From JABSSA01 sp039975755 (GTDB lineage: Bacteria > Pseudomonadota > Alphaproteobacteria > Rhodobacterales > Rhodobacteraceae), in the NCBI GenBank assembly GCA_039975755.1, contig JBDWGM010000096.1, positions 1 through 64,000 on the forward strand: a DNA stretch of 64,000 nucleotides, read 5' to 3'. Of this stretch, positions 43,210 through 51,972 are shown piece after piece (the first letter of the stretch is position 1; each line of letters opens with the position of its first letter). The notes below the pieces were generated by a model. That model saw nothing but the letters and a program-made list of their open reading frames with translations. It did no database searches and was not told the origin of the DNA. The position numbers were made by a program, and so were the translations under genes.

Positions 43210-44232
43210 TTAAAGCTGATAATAATCTCTGAACCAGCGAACAAACTGTGCGACACCGTCTTTGTAATGGGTTTGCGGGCGGTATCCAGTTAGCGCATTC
43301 AGCAGGTCGGCATTGGCCCATGTGGCCGGGACGTCGCCGGTTTGCATGGGCATGAAATTGCGTTTGGCTTGTGTGCCGGTCGCGTCTTCGATGGCGGCGA
43401 TGAAATCCATCAGATGTACGGTGTCTGAATTGCCGATATTGACCACCCGGAAGGGGGCGACGGGGCTGAGGCTGTCGCCGTTGATGGGTGTCATGTCCTC
43501 GGGGCGGTCTGCTGGGGTGGACGGCACGGCATCGATCAACAGGCGGATGGCGCGGGCCAGATCGGTGACAAAGGTAAAGTCCCGGTACATTTCGCCATTG
43601 TTATAGATGTCGATGGGATCGCCTTTCAGGATCGCATCGGTGAATTTGAAAAACGCCATATCCGGGCGCCCCCATGGTCCATAGACCGTGAAAAAGCGGA
43701 ACATGGTCACGGGTAGGTCATGCAGATGTGCGTACGAATGGCCCATCGCTTCGGTCGCCTTTTTGGTGGCGGCATAGATGGTCAGGGGCGTGTCGGCCTT
43801 TTGCGTTTCTGCAAAGGGCATTTCGGTGTTGGCACCATAAACAGACGAGGTCGACGCCATCAGCAGATGTTGCACGTTCAGGCGGCGCGCGGCTTCCATC
43901 ACGTTGAAACTGCCGGTGACATTGCCGTCGATATAGGCGCGTGGGTTTTCAAGGCTGTAACGCACGCCTGCTTGCCCGGCGAGATGGATGATCACATCCG
44001 GGGCAAAGCGGTCGACAGTCTGTTGCAGCGTGTCGTCGTCTTGCAGCATCGCTTCGGTGGCGGCAAAGCTTGGGTTTTGCAGCAGGATTTGGTGACGGCG
44101 CTGTTTCAGGCGCACGTCATAGTAATCCGTCATCCCGTCATAGCCATGGACTTGGTATCCCTCTTTCAGCAAAAGCTGGCTGAGGTGAAATCCGATAAAG
44201 CCGGCGGACCCGGTGATGAAAACCCGCTGCAT
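43210..44232 (-). CDS. UDP-glucuronate 4-epimerase-like NAD-dependent epimerase
   Basis: A 340-residue extended SDR. The NAD loop VFITGSAGFIGFHLSQLL is at residues 4-21. YDGMTDYYDVRLKQRR near 35 is characteristic of UDP-GlcA epimerases (LspL/CapI type). STSSVYGANTEMPF near 127 and catalytic YAATKKATE near 153 follow, with FFTVYGPWGRPDMAFFKF near 177 and DFTFVTDLARAI near 218. It would interconvert UDP-GlcA and UDP-GalA to give an acidic sugar. It is followed on the left by two decayed copies of its own 3' end, at 42630 and 41952. It shares its orientation with manC upstream. Confidence 0.88.
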   Translation of the reverse strand: MQRVFITGSAGFIGFHLSQLLLKEGYQVHGYDGMTDYYDVRLKQRRHQILLQNPSFAATEAMLQDDDTLQQTVDRFAPDVIIHLAGQAGVRYSLENPRAYIDGNVTGSFNVMEAARRLNVQHLLMASTSSVYGANTEMPFAETQKADTPLTIYAATKKATEAMGHSYAHLHDLPVTMFRFFTVYGPWGRPDMAFFKFTDAILKGDPIDIYNNGEMYRDFTFVTDLARAIRLLIDAVPSTPADRPEDMTPINGDSLSPVAPFRVVNIGNSDTVHLMDFIAAIEDATGTQAKRNFMPMQTGDVPATWANADLLNALTGYRPQTHYKDGVAQFVRWFRDYYQL

Positions 44233-44305
44233 ATTGTCTGCCTGTTGGGTGAGCGGGCGCGCGTATCAGACTCTGCTTTGGGGCCAGATACACGCACCTG
44301 CAGGA

Positions 44306-45742
44306 TTATTTGCGTGAATAGACATCTTCGTAGCGGACGATGTCATCTTCTCCGACATAGGCGCCGGTCTGCACTTCGATCAGCACCATTGGCACTTTGC
44401 CGGGGTTTTCCATGCGATGCACAGCCCCGAGCGGGATATAGACAGACTGGTTTTCGGTCACCAATTTGACGTCGTCATCCACCGTCACACGGGCGGTGCC
44501 TTCGACCACAATCCAGTGTTCCGAGCGATGGAAATGGCTTTGCAGGCTGAGCGACGCACCGGGATGCACAAGAATGCGTTTCACCTGAAAGCGATTGCCG
44601 ACGACAAGGCTTTCGAACCAGCCCCAAGGGCGGTGGTCTTTGGGAAAAGCGACGGCTTGATCCGCCCCTTTTTCCTTGAGCGCGGCCACGGCCAGTTTGA
44701 CATCTTGGGCGCGCGACATATCCGCGACCAGAACCGCGTCATTCATGGCCACGGCCATGATGTTGTCCAACCCGATGCCAACAAGTTCCAACCGTTCGCT
44801 TTCAGAGCGCAGCAATGTGTTGGAGCAATCGATGGCTGTGGCGCTGTTTGATGTGACCACACCCTTTGCATCTGGCCCGCTTTCGCGCCACACCGCATCC
44901 CAGCCGCCCAAATCGGACCAATCGGCGTCAAAGGGCACAACCGACAGGTTTTCGGCGCGTTCCATAACCGCATAGTCGATCGAGATATCATCCGCTTCGG
45001 CCCAAGGGTCTGGGGCAAGGCGCAAAAAGCCAAGGTCTTCTTCGGCTTCGTCCACGGCCCGCTGGACCGGGGTCAAAAGGTCGGGTGCGTGATCTTTGAA
45101 GGCGGCCAGCATATCGCCGGCGCGGAACATAAAGATACCTGCGTTCCACAGATAATTCCCGGCCTCGAGTAAGGTCTGTGCCTGCGCCGCGTCGGGTTTT
45201 TCGACAAAGCGTGTCAGCCCCATGGGGGCACCGTCTGCATCAGGTGCGTGTGGCAGTTCCAGATATCCATATGCCGTTTCGGCATGGGTTGGTTTGATCC
45301 CGAAGGTGACGATCTGCCCTTGTTCGACGGCAGATAAGCCTCGGATCATGGCCGCATGGAATGCAGCAACATCCGGAACCACGTGGTCTGACGGCGCGAC
45401 AAGCAGGATGCTGTTTTCGTTGACTGCAGCCGCACGAATGGCCGCGGCCAGAATGGCAGGGGCAGTGTTGCGCACCGAAGGTTCGATCAGGATCGCACCG
45501 GGATCAATCCCCGCGCTTTGTAATTGTTCCGCAACAATAAAGCGGAAATCAGCATTGGTCAGCACCATTGGAGCGGCAAAGCCAAGAGCATCTGTGCCCC
45601 CGGACAACCGTTTGGCTGATGCTTGAAAAAGAGTTTCTTCCCCAACAAGAGGGACAAATTGCTTGGGATACGATTTACGCGACAAAGGCCAAAGCCGTGT
45701 GCCAGACCCGCCACATAGCAGAACCGGAGTAATGGTTTTCAA
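44306..45742 (-). CDS. manC: mannose-1-phosphate guanylyltransferase / mannose-6-phosphate isomerase
   Basis: A 478-residue bifunctional type II PMI-GMP. The N-terminal pyrophosphorylase begins ITPVLLCGGSGTRLWPLSRKSYPKQF (residues 4-29), with the guanylyl-transfer motif. FVEKPDAAQAQTLLEAGNYLWNAGIFMF near 172 is typical. The C-terminal cupin (from about 350) carries RPWGWFESL and the zinc motif PGASLSLQSHFHRSEHWIVVEGTARVT. It makes mannose-6-P and GDP-mannose, the donor for mannose and GDP-deoxyhexoses. Length is normal for the family. It is divergent from rmlC, with about 136 bases between. Confidence 0.95.
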   Translation of the reverse strand: MKTITPVLLCGGSGTRLWPLSRKSYPKQFVPLVGEETLFQASAKRLSGGTDALGFAAPMVLTNADFRFIVAEQLQSAGIDPGAILIEPSVRNTAPAILAAAIRAAAVNENSILLVAPSDHVVPDVAAFHAAMIRGLSAVEQGQIVTFGIKPTHAETAYGYLELPHAPDADGAPMGLTRFVEKPDAAQAQTLLEAGNYLWNAGIFMFRAGDMLAAFKDHAPDLLTPVQRAVDEAEEDLGFLRLAPDPWAEADDISIDYAVMERAENLSVVPFDADWSDLGGWDAVWRESGPDAKGVVTSNSATAIDCSNTLLRSESERLELVGIGLDNIMAVAMNDAVLVADMSRAQDVKLAVAALKEKGADQAVAFPKDHRPWGWFESLVVGNRFQVKRILVHPGASLSLQSHFHRSEHWIVVEGTARVTVDDDVKLVTENQSVYIPLGAVHRMENPGKVPMVLIEVQTGAYVGEDDIVRYEDVYSRK

Positions 45743-45878
45743 AGACTTGCTCCTAACTTACGAAGACTCAGGGCCTTCATATACCGGGACGCCGCATCTT
45801 TGCTCCCCCTATTTTTGTCTGGGGCGTTATCCGTTTCAATCTGTTCTTTTGGCGTGACAGGGCAGGGGCGCATTGGTA

Positions 45879-46478
45879 ATGGGGCAGCGATATTGTGAGC
45901 GAGTGGATTTCGATGTGTTGATTGAGCAAACGGATTTAAGCGGCGTTGTTGTTCTGACGCCAAAACGCTTTGGCGATGCACGCGGGTTCTTTTGCGAAAG
46001 CTGGAGCCGCCAACGTATGGTCGACGCCGGATTCGATATCGATTGGGTGCAGGATAATCATTCTGTGTCTGCGCAAGTGGGCACCGTGCGGGGCCTGCAT
46101 TTTCAGGCGCCGCCTCATGCACAGGCCAAACTGGTGCGATGCGGACGCGGGGCGTTGTTTGATGTGGCCGTGGATATCCGCAAAGGATCCCCCAGCTTTG
46201 GCAAATGGTTCGGGACCGAACTCAGCTTTGAGAACGGCAAGCAATTGTTGGTTCCGGCGGGGTTCTTGCACGGGTTTGTCACCCGCGAACCTAACACCGA
46301 GATCGTCTATAAATGCTCGGATTATTATTCCCCGGAATGCGATGGCGCGGTGCGCTTTGATTGTCTGCAGATTGGGATTGATTGGGGCATGGGCGGGATT
46401 GCCCCGGTTTTGTCGGAAAAAGACAAATCTGCGCCAACACTGGACAGCTTTGACAGCCCTTTTGTCTATGAAGGATAA
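45879..46478 (+). CDS. rmlC: dTDP-4-dehydrorhamnose 3,5-epimerase
   Basis: A 199-residue cupin. LTPKRFGDARGFFCESW near residue 27 is the RmlC opening. QDNHSVSAQVGTVRGLHFQAPP near 58 holds the catalytic His, and KLVRCGRGALFDVAVDIRKGSPSFGKW is the family's signature strand. VPAGFLHGFVT and YKCSDYYSPECDGAVRFD, with the catalytic Tyr, complete it. The enzyme epimerises dTDP-4-keto-6-deoxyglucose at C3 and C5. ATG 45879 is chosen over TTG 45873; a GTG at 45903 nearer to the conserved core is also possible. The rmlB gene follows six bases after the stop. The rmlA and rmlD partners are not in the window. Confidence 0.93.
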   Translation: MGQRYCERVDFDVLIEQTDLSGVVVLTPKRFGDARGFFCESWSRQRMVDAGFDIDWVQDNHSVSAQVGTVRGLHFQAPPHAQAKLVRCGRGALFDVAVDIRKGSPSFGKWFGTELSFENGKQLLVPAGFLHGFVTREPNTEIVYKCSDYYSPECDGAVRFDCLQIGIDWGMGGIAPVLSEKDKSAPTLDSFDSPFVYEG

Positions 46479-46484
46479 GCAGAG

Positions 46485-47525
46485 ATGAAACTTCTTGTTA
46501 CGGGCGGGGCTGGGTTTATTGGATCTGCTGTTGTGCGTCTTGCCGTGGCGCAAGGTCATAGCGTCATCAATCTGGATGCGCTGACCTATGCGGCCTGCCT
46601 TGATAATGTCGCCTCTGTTGGAAACAGCCCGCTTTATACATTTGAACAAGCCGATCTGCGCGACCGCGCCGCATTGGATGCGGTGTTTGAACGCCATGGC
46701 CCCGATGCGGTGATGCATCTGGCCGCGGAATCCCATGTGGATCGGTCGATTGACGGGCCGGGCGATTTTATCGAAACCAACATCACCGGCACCTATAACC
46801 TGTTGGAAGCGGCGCGGACCCATTGGACCAATGCGGGCAAACCCGAAACCTTCCGGTTCCATCACATTTCAACAGACGAAGTGTTTGGGTCGCTGGGGCA
46901 AACCGGGCAATTCACAGAAGACACATCTTATGATCCGCGATCGCCTTATTCCGCATCAAAGGCCGCATCCGATCATTTGGTGCGCGCTTGGCATGAAACC
47001 TATGGCCTGCCGGTGGTGTTGACGAATTGTTCCAATAATTATGGCCCGTTTCATTTTCCCGAAAAGCTGGTGCCGGTTGTCATTCTGAACGCGCTGGCTG
47101 GAAAACCGATCCCAATTTACGGCAAGGGCGATAATGTGCGGGACTGGCTGTATGTCGAAGACCACGCCGATGCGCTGCTGACCGTTCTGGAAAAAGGCGC
47201 GTTGGGGCGCAGCTATAATATTGGTGGTGAAAACGAAGTCACGAATATTGATCTGGTCCGGATGATCTGCACGATTTTGGATCGCAAACGCCCCAAAGCC
47301 ACGCCATACGCAGATCAGATTACCTTTGTGACGGATCGTCCGGGACATGATCAACGCTATGCGATTGATCCCACGCGCATCGCAACCGAACTGGGCTGGC
47401 GTCCATCGGTGACTCTTGAACAAGGGCTTGAACGCACGGTGCAATGGTATCTTGAAAACGAAGCCTGGTGGCGCGCTTTGCAAGATCGGCACGGTGTGGG
47501 CGAACGTCTGGGCGTCAAAGCCTAA
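46485..47525 (+). CDS. rmlB: dTDP-glucose 4,6-dehydratase
   Basis: A 346-residue extended SDR with MKLLVTGGAGFIGSAVVRLA, NLDALTYAACLDNV near 30 and HLAAESHVDRSIDGPGDFIETN near 80. The catalytic STDEVFGSLG near 132 has the Asp-Glu pair, and YSASKAASDHLVRAW near 158 has the Tyr-Lys. NCSNNYGPFHFPEKLVP and NIGGENEVTN follow. These mark RmlB rather than a generic epimerase. It converts dTDP-glucose to dTDP-4-keto-6-deoxyglucose, the substrate of RmlC. It is co-transcribed with rmlC and followed by terminators at 47556 and 47628. Confidence 0.95.
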   Translation: MKLLVTGGAGFIGSAVVRLAVAQGHSVINLDALTYAACLDNVASVGNSPLYTFEQADLRDRAALDAVFERHGPDAVMHLAAESHVDRSIDGPGDFIETNITGTYNLLEAARTHWTNAGKPETFRFHHISTDEVFGSLGQTGQFTEDTSYDPRSPYSASKAASDHLVRAWHETYGLPVVLTNCSNNYGPFHFPEKLVPVVILNALAGKPIPIYGKGDNVRDWLYVEDHADALLTVLEKGALGRSYNIGGENEVTNIDLVRMICTILDRKRPKATPYADQITFVTDRPGHDQRYAIDPTRIATELGWRPSVTLEQGLERTVQWYLENEAWWRALQDRHGVGERLGVKA

Positions 47526-47555
47526 CCTGTTTCAGAACATTTTAGGATGACAGGG

Positions 47556-47586
47556 AGGCAGAGTGCGATCACGCGCCTGCCTTTTT
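47556..47586 (+). terminator. terminator downstream of rmlCB
   Basis: AGGCAG at 47556-47561 and CTGCCT at 47577-47582 form a hairpin whose loop contains a further GCG/CGC pairing. A run of five T follows (47582-47586). It lies 31 bases after the rmlB stop. Confidence 0.65.
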
Positions 47587-47627
47587 GATTTGTGCTGCTT
47601 TGCAAAAGGGCGGGCAAAGGTGGGCAC

Positions 47628-47658
47628 AAAAAAAAGAGGCCCGGTTGGGGCCTCTTTT
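47628..47658. terminator. bidirectional terminator between rmlB and the VPLPA-CTERM gene
   Basis: AGAGGCCC at 47635-47642 and GGGCCTCT at 47648-47655 form an 8-bp stem with a GGTTG loop. It is flanked by eight A on the left (T-run for leftward transcription) and four T on the right. Its main use is probably to end the leftward VPLPA-CTERM transcript, whose stop is at 47685. Confidence 0.88.
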
Positions 47659-47684
47659 CAGAATTCTATAAGAAACGATGCAGA

Positions 47685-48368
47685 TTAGCTGCGGCGCTTC
47701 ATCATGCGCATGCCACCCAGGGCGCCAAGCAGCAGAAGACCTGTTGCAGGCAGCGGAACTGGGTTTGGTACTGTGTTGCCAGAGCCGACGCTCAAACTGA
47801 TGACGAGGTCATCATGGTTGTCATCGTTTTCAGCGCCACCGTCATCAAAGAACAAGAACACAGTTTGTGTCGTCGCGTCTTGGCCGAACGATACGAAGAA
47901 GTTCGGTGCTGTTCCTGAGTTGTCAGGGTTGGCAGAATTGAGCACCGTAGCACCACCAAAGCCGCTTGTGAGGAACGAGAAGTCCAACACACCTGCGGCG
48001 ACATTTGTCTCAGTGAAGCTCAACAGCGGTGTGGCTGGGTTCGCTGCAAATGCTTCGCCGCCATTGCCACTGATCGCTGAAAGATCACCAGTCGTGATCG
48101 TTGTTCCACCCAGAGTGAATGAGTTTTCAAAGCCTGCTTCAAAACCGAAAGCTGCAATTTCAATATCGGCTGCTTCGTCCAGTACGATGCTTGCACCAAA
48201 GAAACCAGCTGCACCGCTCATGCTGAAGGTTTGGTCCAAAACTTCGTTGAAGTCGCCGGTGCCTGGAATGACGCCAGCTGTTTCATTTACCAATGAAAAT
48301 GTTGCTGCCGATGCTGCCGTTCCAAGTGCCAGAAAGGCTGCGCTGGCTGTAGTTAGAATACGTTTCAT
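47685..48368 (-). CDS. VPLPA-CTERM sorting-domain protein
   Basis: A 227-residue exported protein. A signal peptide MKRILTTASAAFLALGTAASA is followed by an acidic, Gly/Asn/Asp-rich beta domain. The end is textbook VPLPA-CTERM: NPVPLPATG at about 206-214, then a hydrophobic stretch LLLLGALGGM and the basic tail RMMKRRS. An exosortase of the XrtD type should recognise the motif and cleave or process the tail. The matching enzyme lies at 18962-20566, about 28 kb away. GTGAGGAAATAGC precedes the ATG. A terminator follows at 47628-47658. No catalytic domain is recognised; a matrix or surface role is inferred. Confidence 0.88.
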   Translation of the reverse strand: MKRILTTASAAFLALGTAASAATFSLVNETAGVIPGTGDFNEVLDQTFSMSGAAGFFGASIVLDEAADIEIAAFGFEAGFENSFTLGGTTITTGDLSAISGNGGEAFAANPATPLLSFTETNVAAGVLDFSFLTSGFGGATVLNSANPDNSGTAPNFFVSFGQDATTQTVFLFFDDGGAENDDNHDDLVISLSVGSGNTVPNPVPLPATGLLLLGALGGMRMMKRRS

Positions 48369-48641
48369 GCTATTTCCTCACTATTCCCCACAATTGGGAG
48401 ACGCTTACACCGGCAGATAATAGCCTATTCCAGCCAAGTGTTAAACATTTGTTAGCCATAATATTGCCCCAAATCGGATTTTTTTCGCGAATTTTGGCGC
48501 AGTTTTTCAACAGCTCTGGTTATTGGGGCTTATTAATGAAGGATTTCTGAACAATCCGGCGCTGTGGTTGAAATTGATTCGTTTTAATTTCAACCATGGC
48601 AAGAACTGCTGGCGGCGCGCCACATTTCAGCAGAGTCCTGC

Positions 48642-49469
48642 CTATTCTGCGTCGCCGCTGCCCACGCCTGAGCCACAGGCATTCAGCACAACGCCCAGCA
48701 CATTTGTATGTTCTGCGATCTCGCGTTCGGCTGTGTTGAACTGGCCGTACCGGGTGATGCCGGCGCGGGCGATGATCAACGCACAATCTACGTTCTTAAG
48801 GAAGGCGCGGGTGTTGTCGCCCTTCAGAACACTGGGCAGATCAAAGATCATGATATCGGGCTCATAGCTGTCTTGGACCTCGTCCAAGGCATGCATTGTC
48901 CGTTCGGCAAGCAGGACCTGTGTGGGGTCGTTTTCGACATTCGGGGACATTGATGCGATGACGTTTTCGCCAATGCGCGTGGCCTGGTCTTCAAAGCTGA
49001 TATCGCCGGTCAAAAACCGCTTGATTGAATCGCGCGGTTCCAGTTCGAAAGATTTGTGCACAGAGGGGGATGAAAAGTCCATATCAAAGAGCATGGCGCG
49101 CAAGTTGTTCTGACGTCCCAAGCCTAAAGCCAGATTGCAGGCCGTGGTTGTTTTTCCGCTTTGCGGCATAGGGGATGTCACAGCCAGGCGAGACCAGCCA
49201 TGTTGTTGCATTTGCAGGATAATTTTAGTGCGCAAGATATCAAACGGGGTGGCTTCCTCAGATGCATTGCGGGTCACAATGCGATGACGGAGCAAGGCGG
49301 AATCTTGCAGCGCAACAGAGGGGATCGACGACCATAAGGTATCTACATTTGCCGAACGTGCATTTTGCGCACGCGGGACGCGTTGTGGCGCGGTCTGAGC
49401 GGGCATTGTCCCGGAACCACCTCCGCGTTTCAGGCGGGCCTTTTCCAGCGCTGCTTGCAACTTTTCCAT
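48642..49469 (-). CDS. CpsD/CapB-like tyrosine-kinase-type P-loop ATPase
   Basis: A 275-residue protein. The Walker A box LAVTSPMPQSGKTTTACNLALGLG is near residues 95-118, and the Walker A'-like LFDMDFSSPSVHKSFEL is near 128-144. DIMIFDLPSVLKGDNTRAFLKNVDCALIIARAG near 200 is the Walker B region. This is the bacterial tyrosine-kinase (BY-kinase) fold that works with Wzz proteins to control chain length and export. The usual C-terminal tyrosine cluster is missing; the tail is NACGSGVGSGDAE. It is 68 bases downstream of the Wzz/GumC-like gene, which would be its membrane activator. Confidence 0.85.
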   Translation of the reverse strand: MEKLQAALEKARLKRGGGSGTMPAQTAPQRVPRAQNARSANVDTLWSSIPSVALQDSALLRHRIVTRNASEEATPFDILRTKIILQMQQHGWSRLAVTSPMPQSGKTTTACNLALGLGRQNNLRAMLFDMDFSSPSVHKSFELEPRDSIKRFLTGDISFEDQATRIGENVIASMSPNVENDPTQVLLAERTMHALDEVQDSYEPDIMIFDLPSVLKGDNTRAFLKNVDCALIIARAGITRYGQFNTAEREIAEHTNVLGVVLNACGSGVGSGDAE

Positions 49470-49537
49470 AACATTCTCTCCGGCTTGGCTGTTCTCAGAT
49501 CACAAGGCGCGTTGCGCCCTGAGACTGAAGGGCGGCG

Positions 49538-51082
49538 TCAGCCAATACCCAGGCGATTGATGATCTTGTTGGCGAGCAGTTCCAGCGGCATGTACTGGGT
49601 GTCTATATAATATAGTATAGCCGGAACACTGATCAGGACGGCGACAAAGGCTGTAATCAGGATTGTGCGGCGCATGGTGCGTTCGCGGCGGCTTTCCATA
49701 TAGGGGATACTGGCCAAGGGTACGATTCCAAAGCGGGATCTCAGCTCGGTTGGGCGGCGGATGGTTCGGTTCAGAAATTCCAGCAGAAAAAAGAACCCTC
49801 CAGCCAATCCCAGCCCGGCACCGACGCCCGACACCGCAATCTTGGTGCGGCCGGGGCCAGATGGATCCTGTGGCACGCTGGCGTTTTCAATAACGCTGAT
49901 GCGCTGCCCTTGGCTGTTCACTTCGATGCGTTCGCCCATACGTGCTTGGTTCAAGTCAGACACGGCTGAATTATACTGTGTCTGAATGTTTTCGTATTCC
50001 CGCTGCAACCCTTCCAGCGCGATGGCATTGGCGGCGGTGGCCGAAATCGATGCTTCCAGTCTTGTAAGCTCTTCGTTCGTCGTCGCGATATCGCGGTCCA
50101 CCTCTGTAAGGCGCTGATCGATTTCCGCCAATGTGATGTCCAAAAGCGAAGTTGCGCCAGGCTGATCTTCGGTGTTTGTGTTGTCGACGCCGCTGAATGC
50201 TCCGATCTGACCTTCCAGCTGCTCGATCTGTTTTTGTAGTAAGCTCACTCTTGGGTGGGTTTCGGAATAAACGCTAAGGGCTGATTGAAGCTCAAGACGC
50301 GCAGCGTTCAATTGTTGTTCTTCTGGGCTGAGTTCGCGTTGTGACGCGCTTGCCGGGCGCAAACTGCCCGTGGCCTCAAAAATGGCGACCATTTCTGCAC
50401 GTTGGTTGACCAACCTCGAGCGATCGCTTTCCAGATCGCTCAGGCGTTCGAGCAATAGAGTTTGGCGCCCTTGCCGATACACCAGATCATCGGGCAGGGC
50501 GGTTGAATTGTCGTTTTTGAAGCCAACGATCCTGGCGCTTTGACTGTCCAGATCAGAATTTAAACGTTCGACCTCTTGTTGAAAGAAGCTCAGGGCATTT
50601 CTGACGCGTTCCTGACGGAAGGTATTGTTTTCCTCGAGAACCAGCGTGACGTAATCATTCACCACATTGGCCACGATTTGCCCAGTGCGTCCAGAAAACT
50701 GGATTGTCATTAACGTTGCTTCCCCGCGCCCGCTGGTGCGGCGGATGCGTGTGCTTGAGCGCATTTCCGACGCGATCGCATCGGGGGTCATCGACTGCAT
50801 ATCTTCAAAGACACGCCATTTCTGGGCGATGTCTATCAGATTGGCGCGTGTCAGGAGTTGCTGTTCGATGACCTGCAGCTGTTCGGTGGCCTCCACGTTT
50901 TGGGCGGCGCTGTCGATCTGAATTTGAGGCGCTTCGACCAACATCCGGGCTGAAGTGGAATAGATCGGCGGCAATTTCAGCGCTGTGACAACGCCTACAC
51001 CAGAACAGATAAGCAAAAGTGCTGTCATCACCGGCAAGCGGCGCAGGAAAAGGGAGCAGTAAAATCTTAGATCAAAGTTCAT
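49538..51082 (-). CDS. Wzz/GumC-type polysaccharide chain-length determinant protein
   Basis: A 514-residue protein. A first membrane segment, at residues about 15-35, is followed by the Wzz N-terminal domain (YSTSARMLVEAPQI). A long coiled-coil periplasmic region (about 150-400) includes LDSQSARIVGFKNDN and VSLLQKQIEQLEGQI. A GumC-like segment, VPQDPSGPGRTKIAVSGVG, precedes a second membrane segment near 430. It sets polymer length or forms the periplasmic part of the export complex. It lacks a fused kinase; the separate ATPase at 48642 supplies that role. It overlaps the preceding ATPase gene by four bases (ATGA). Confidence 0.9.
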   Translation of the reverse strand: MNFDLRFYCSLFLRRLPVMTALLLICSGVGVVTALKLPPIYSTSARMLVEAPQIQIDSAAQNVEATEQLQVIEQQLLTRANLIDIAQKWRVFEDMQSMTPDAIASEMRSSTRIRRTSGRGEATLMTIQFSGRTGQIVANVVNDYVTLVLEENNTFRQERVRNALSFFQQEVERLNSDLDSQSARIVGFKNDNSTALPDDLVYRQGRQTLLLERLSDLESDRSRLVNQRAEMVAIFEATGSLRPASASQRELSPEEQQLNAARLELQSALSVYSETHPRVSLLQKQIEQLEGQIGAFSGVDNTNTEDQPGATSLLDITLAEIDQRLTEVDRDIATTNEELTRLEASISATAANAIALEGLQREYENIQTQYNSAVSDLNQARMGERIEVNSQGQRISVIENASVPQDPSGPGRTKIAVSGVGAGLGLAGGFFFLLEFLNRTIRRPTELRSRFGIVPLASIPYMESRRERTMRRTILITAFVAVLISVPAILYYIDTQYMPLELLANKIINRLGIG

Positions 51083-51972
51083 TCTGCAGCCTTAGGAGAA
51101 GAAGAGTTAATCGGATTGGTGAGATAGTAAGGGGCCTGTGCATTGGGCAAGATCAATTGATCGCGCGCAACCTCTTTGACCGTCTCTGACGACACCGTGG
51201 CTTCGCCAGCAGCTGCCGTATAGACAAAAGCCAGATCGCAAATCTTGTTGATCATGCGGGGCACCCCAACCGAAATTTCATGGACCAGTGCAACGGCCTG
51301 TTCTGTAATTTCAGCACCGGTTCCCCCAACGTGAGTAAGACGGTGGTTTACATAGGAAAGGGTCGTTTCCAAATCCATAGGGTCCAGATGATAAGTTGCA
51401 GTCACACGCTGTGCAAACTGGCGCAATTCTGGTTGGGTGATCATTTCGCGCAGTTCCGGCTGACCCAGCAGAATCATCTGCAGCAATTCGTCTTTGCCTG
51501 AATTGATATTGGTGAGCATGCGCAATTCTTCGAGGACTTCGGCGGTCAAGTTCTGCGCTTCATCGATGATCAGCACCACATGCCGCCCCTCTGCATACTC
51601 AGCAATGACGAAATCCTGCAATTGCTGGAACAGCTCTACATAATCGCCTGAAGGATGGGGTGATATATTTAACGCATTCAACACCCAACGCAGCAAATCT
51701 CCGCGGCCACCCTGTGCGTTCGAGATCAGGCCAACGGTCATCTCGTCTTCGGTGCGGCGCAGCAAAGCCTGAACCAAAGTCGTCTTGCCGGTGCCAACTT
51801 CGCCGGTCAGCACTGTGAGCGGGGCATGGGTCATCAAGCCATACTCAAGAACTGTGTAGGCGCGTGTATGTGCACGGGACCAATACAGGAAGTCGGGATC
51901 CGGTAGCAGCGTGAACGGCCGCTCGGAGAATCCGAAGTGCTCTGAATAAAGATCTCTGCCCACGATACCCAC
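51079..51972 (-). CDS. exosortase-system-associated ExeA-like ATPase
   Basis: A 297-residue AAA protein. YSEHFGFSERPFTLLPDPDFLYWS (residues about 9-32) is the typical ExeA/XrtA-associated opening. Walker A LTGEVGTGKTTLVQALL is near 55, Walker B VVLIIDEAQNLTAEVLEELRMLTN near 130 and the sensor region LGQPELREMI near 168. Such ATPases sit in PEP-CTERM/exosortase EPS loci beside Wzz-type and kinase genes, as here. The start is a GTG at 51972; another GTG at 51963 is possible. It is the first gene of the leftward ATPase-Wzz-kinase operon. Exact role in export is unproven. Confidence 0.87.
   Translation of the reverse strand: MGIVGRDLYSEHFGFSERPFTLLPDPDFLYWSRAHTRAYTVLEYGLMTHAPLTVLTGEVGTGKTTLVQALLRRTEDEMTVGLISNAQGGRGDLLRWVLNALNISPHPSGDYVELFQQLQDFVIAEYAEGRHVVLIIDEAQNLTAEVLEELRMLTNINSGKDELLQMILLGQPELREMITQPELRQFAQRVTATYHLDPMDLETTLSYVNHRLTHVGGTGAEITEQAVALVHEISVGVPRMINKICDLAFVYTAAAGEATVSSETVKEVARDQLILPNAQAPYYLTNPINSSSPKAAE

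Noticed and set aside
45936..46865. 309-codon minus-strand frame
   Set aside because: Antisense to rmlC and the start of rmlB, both unmistakable.
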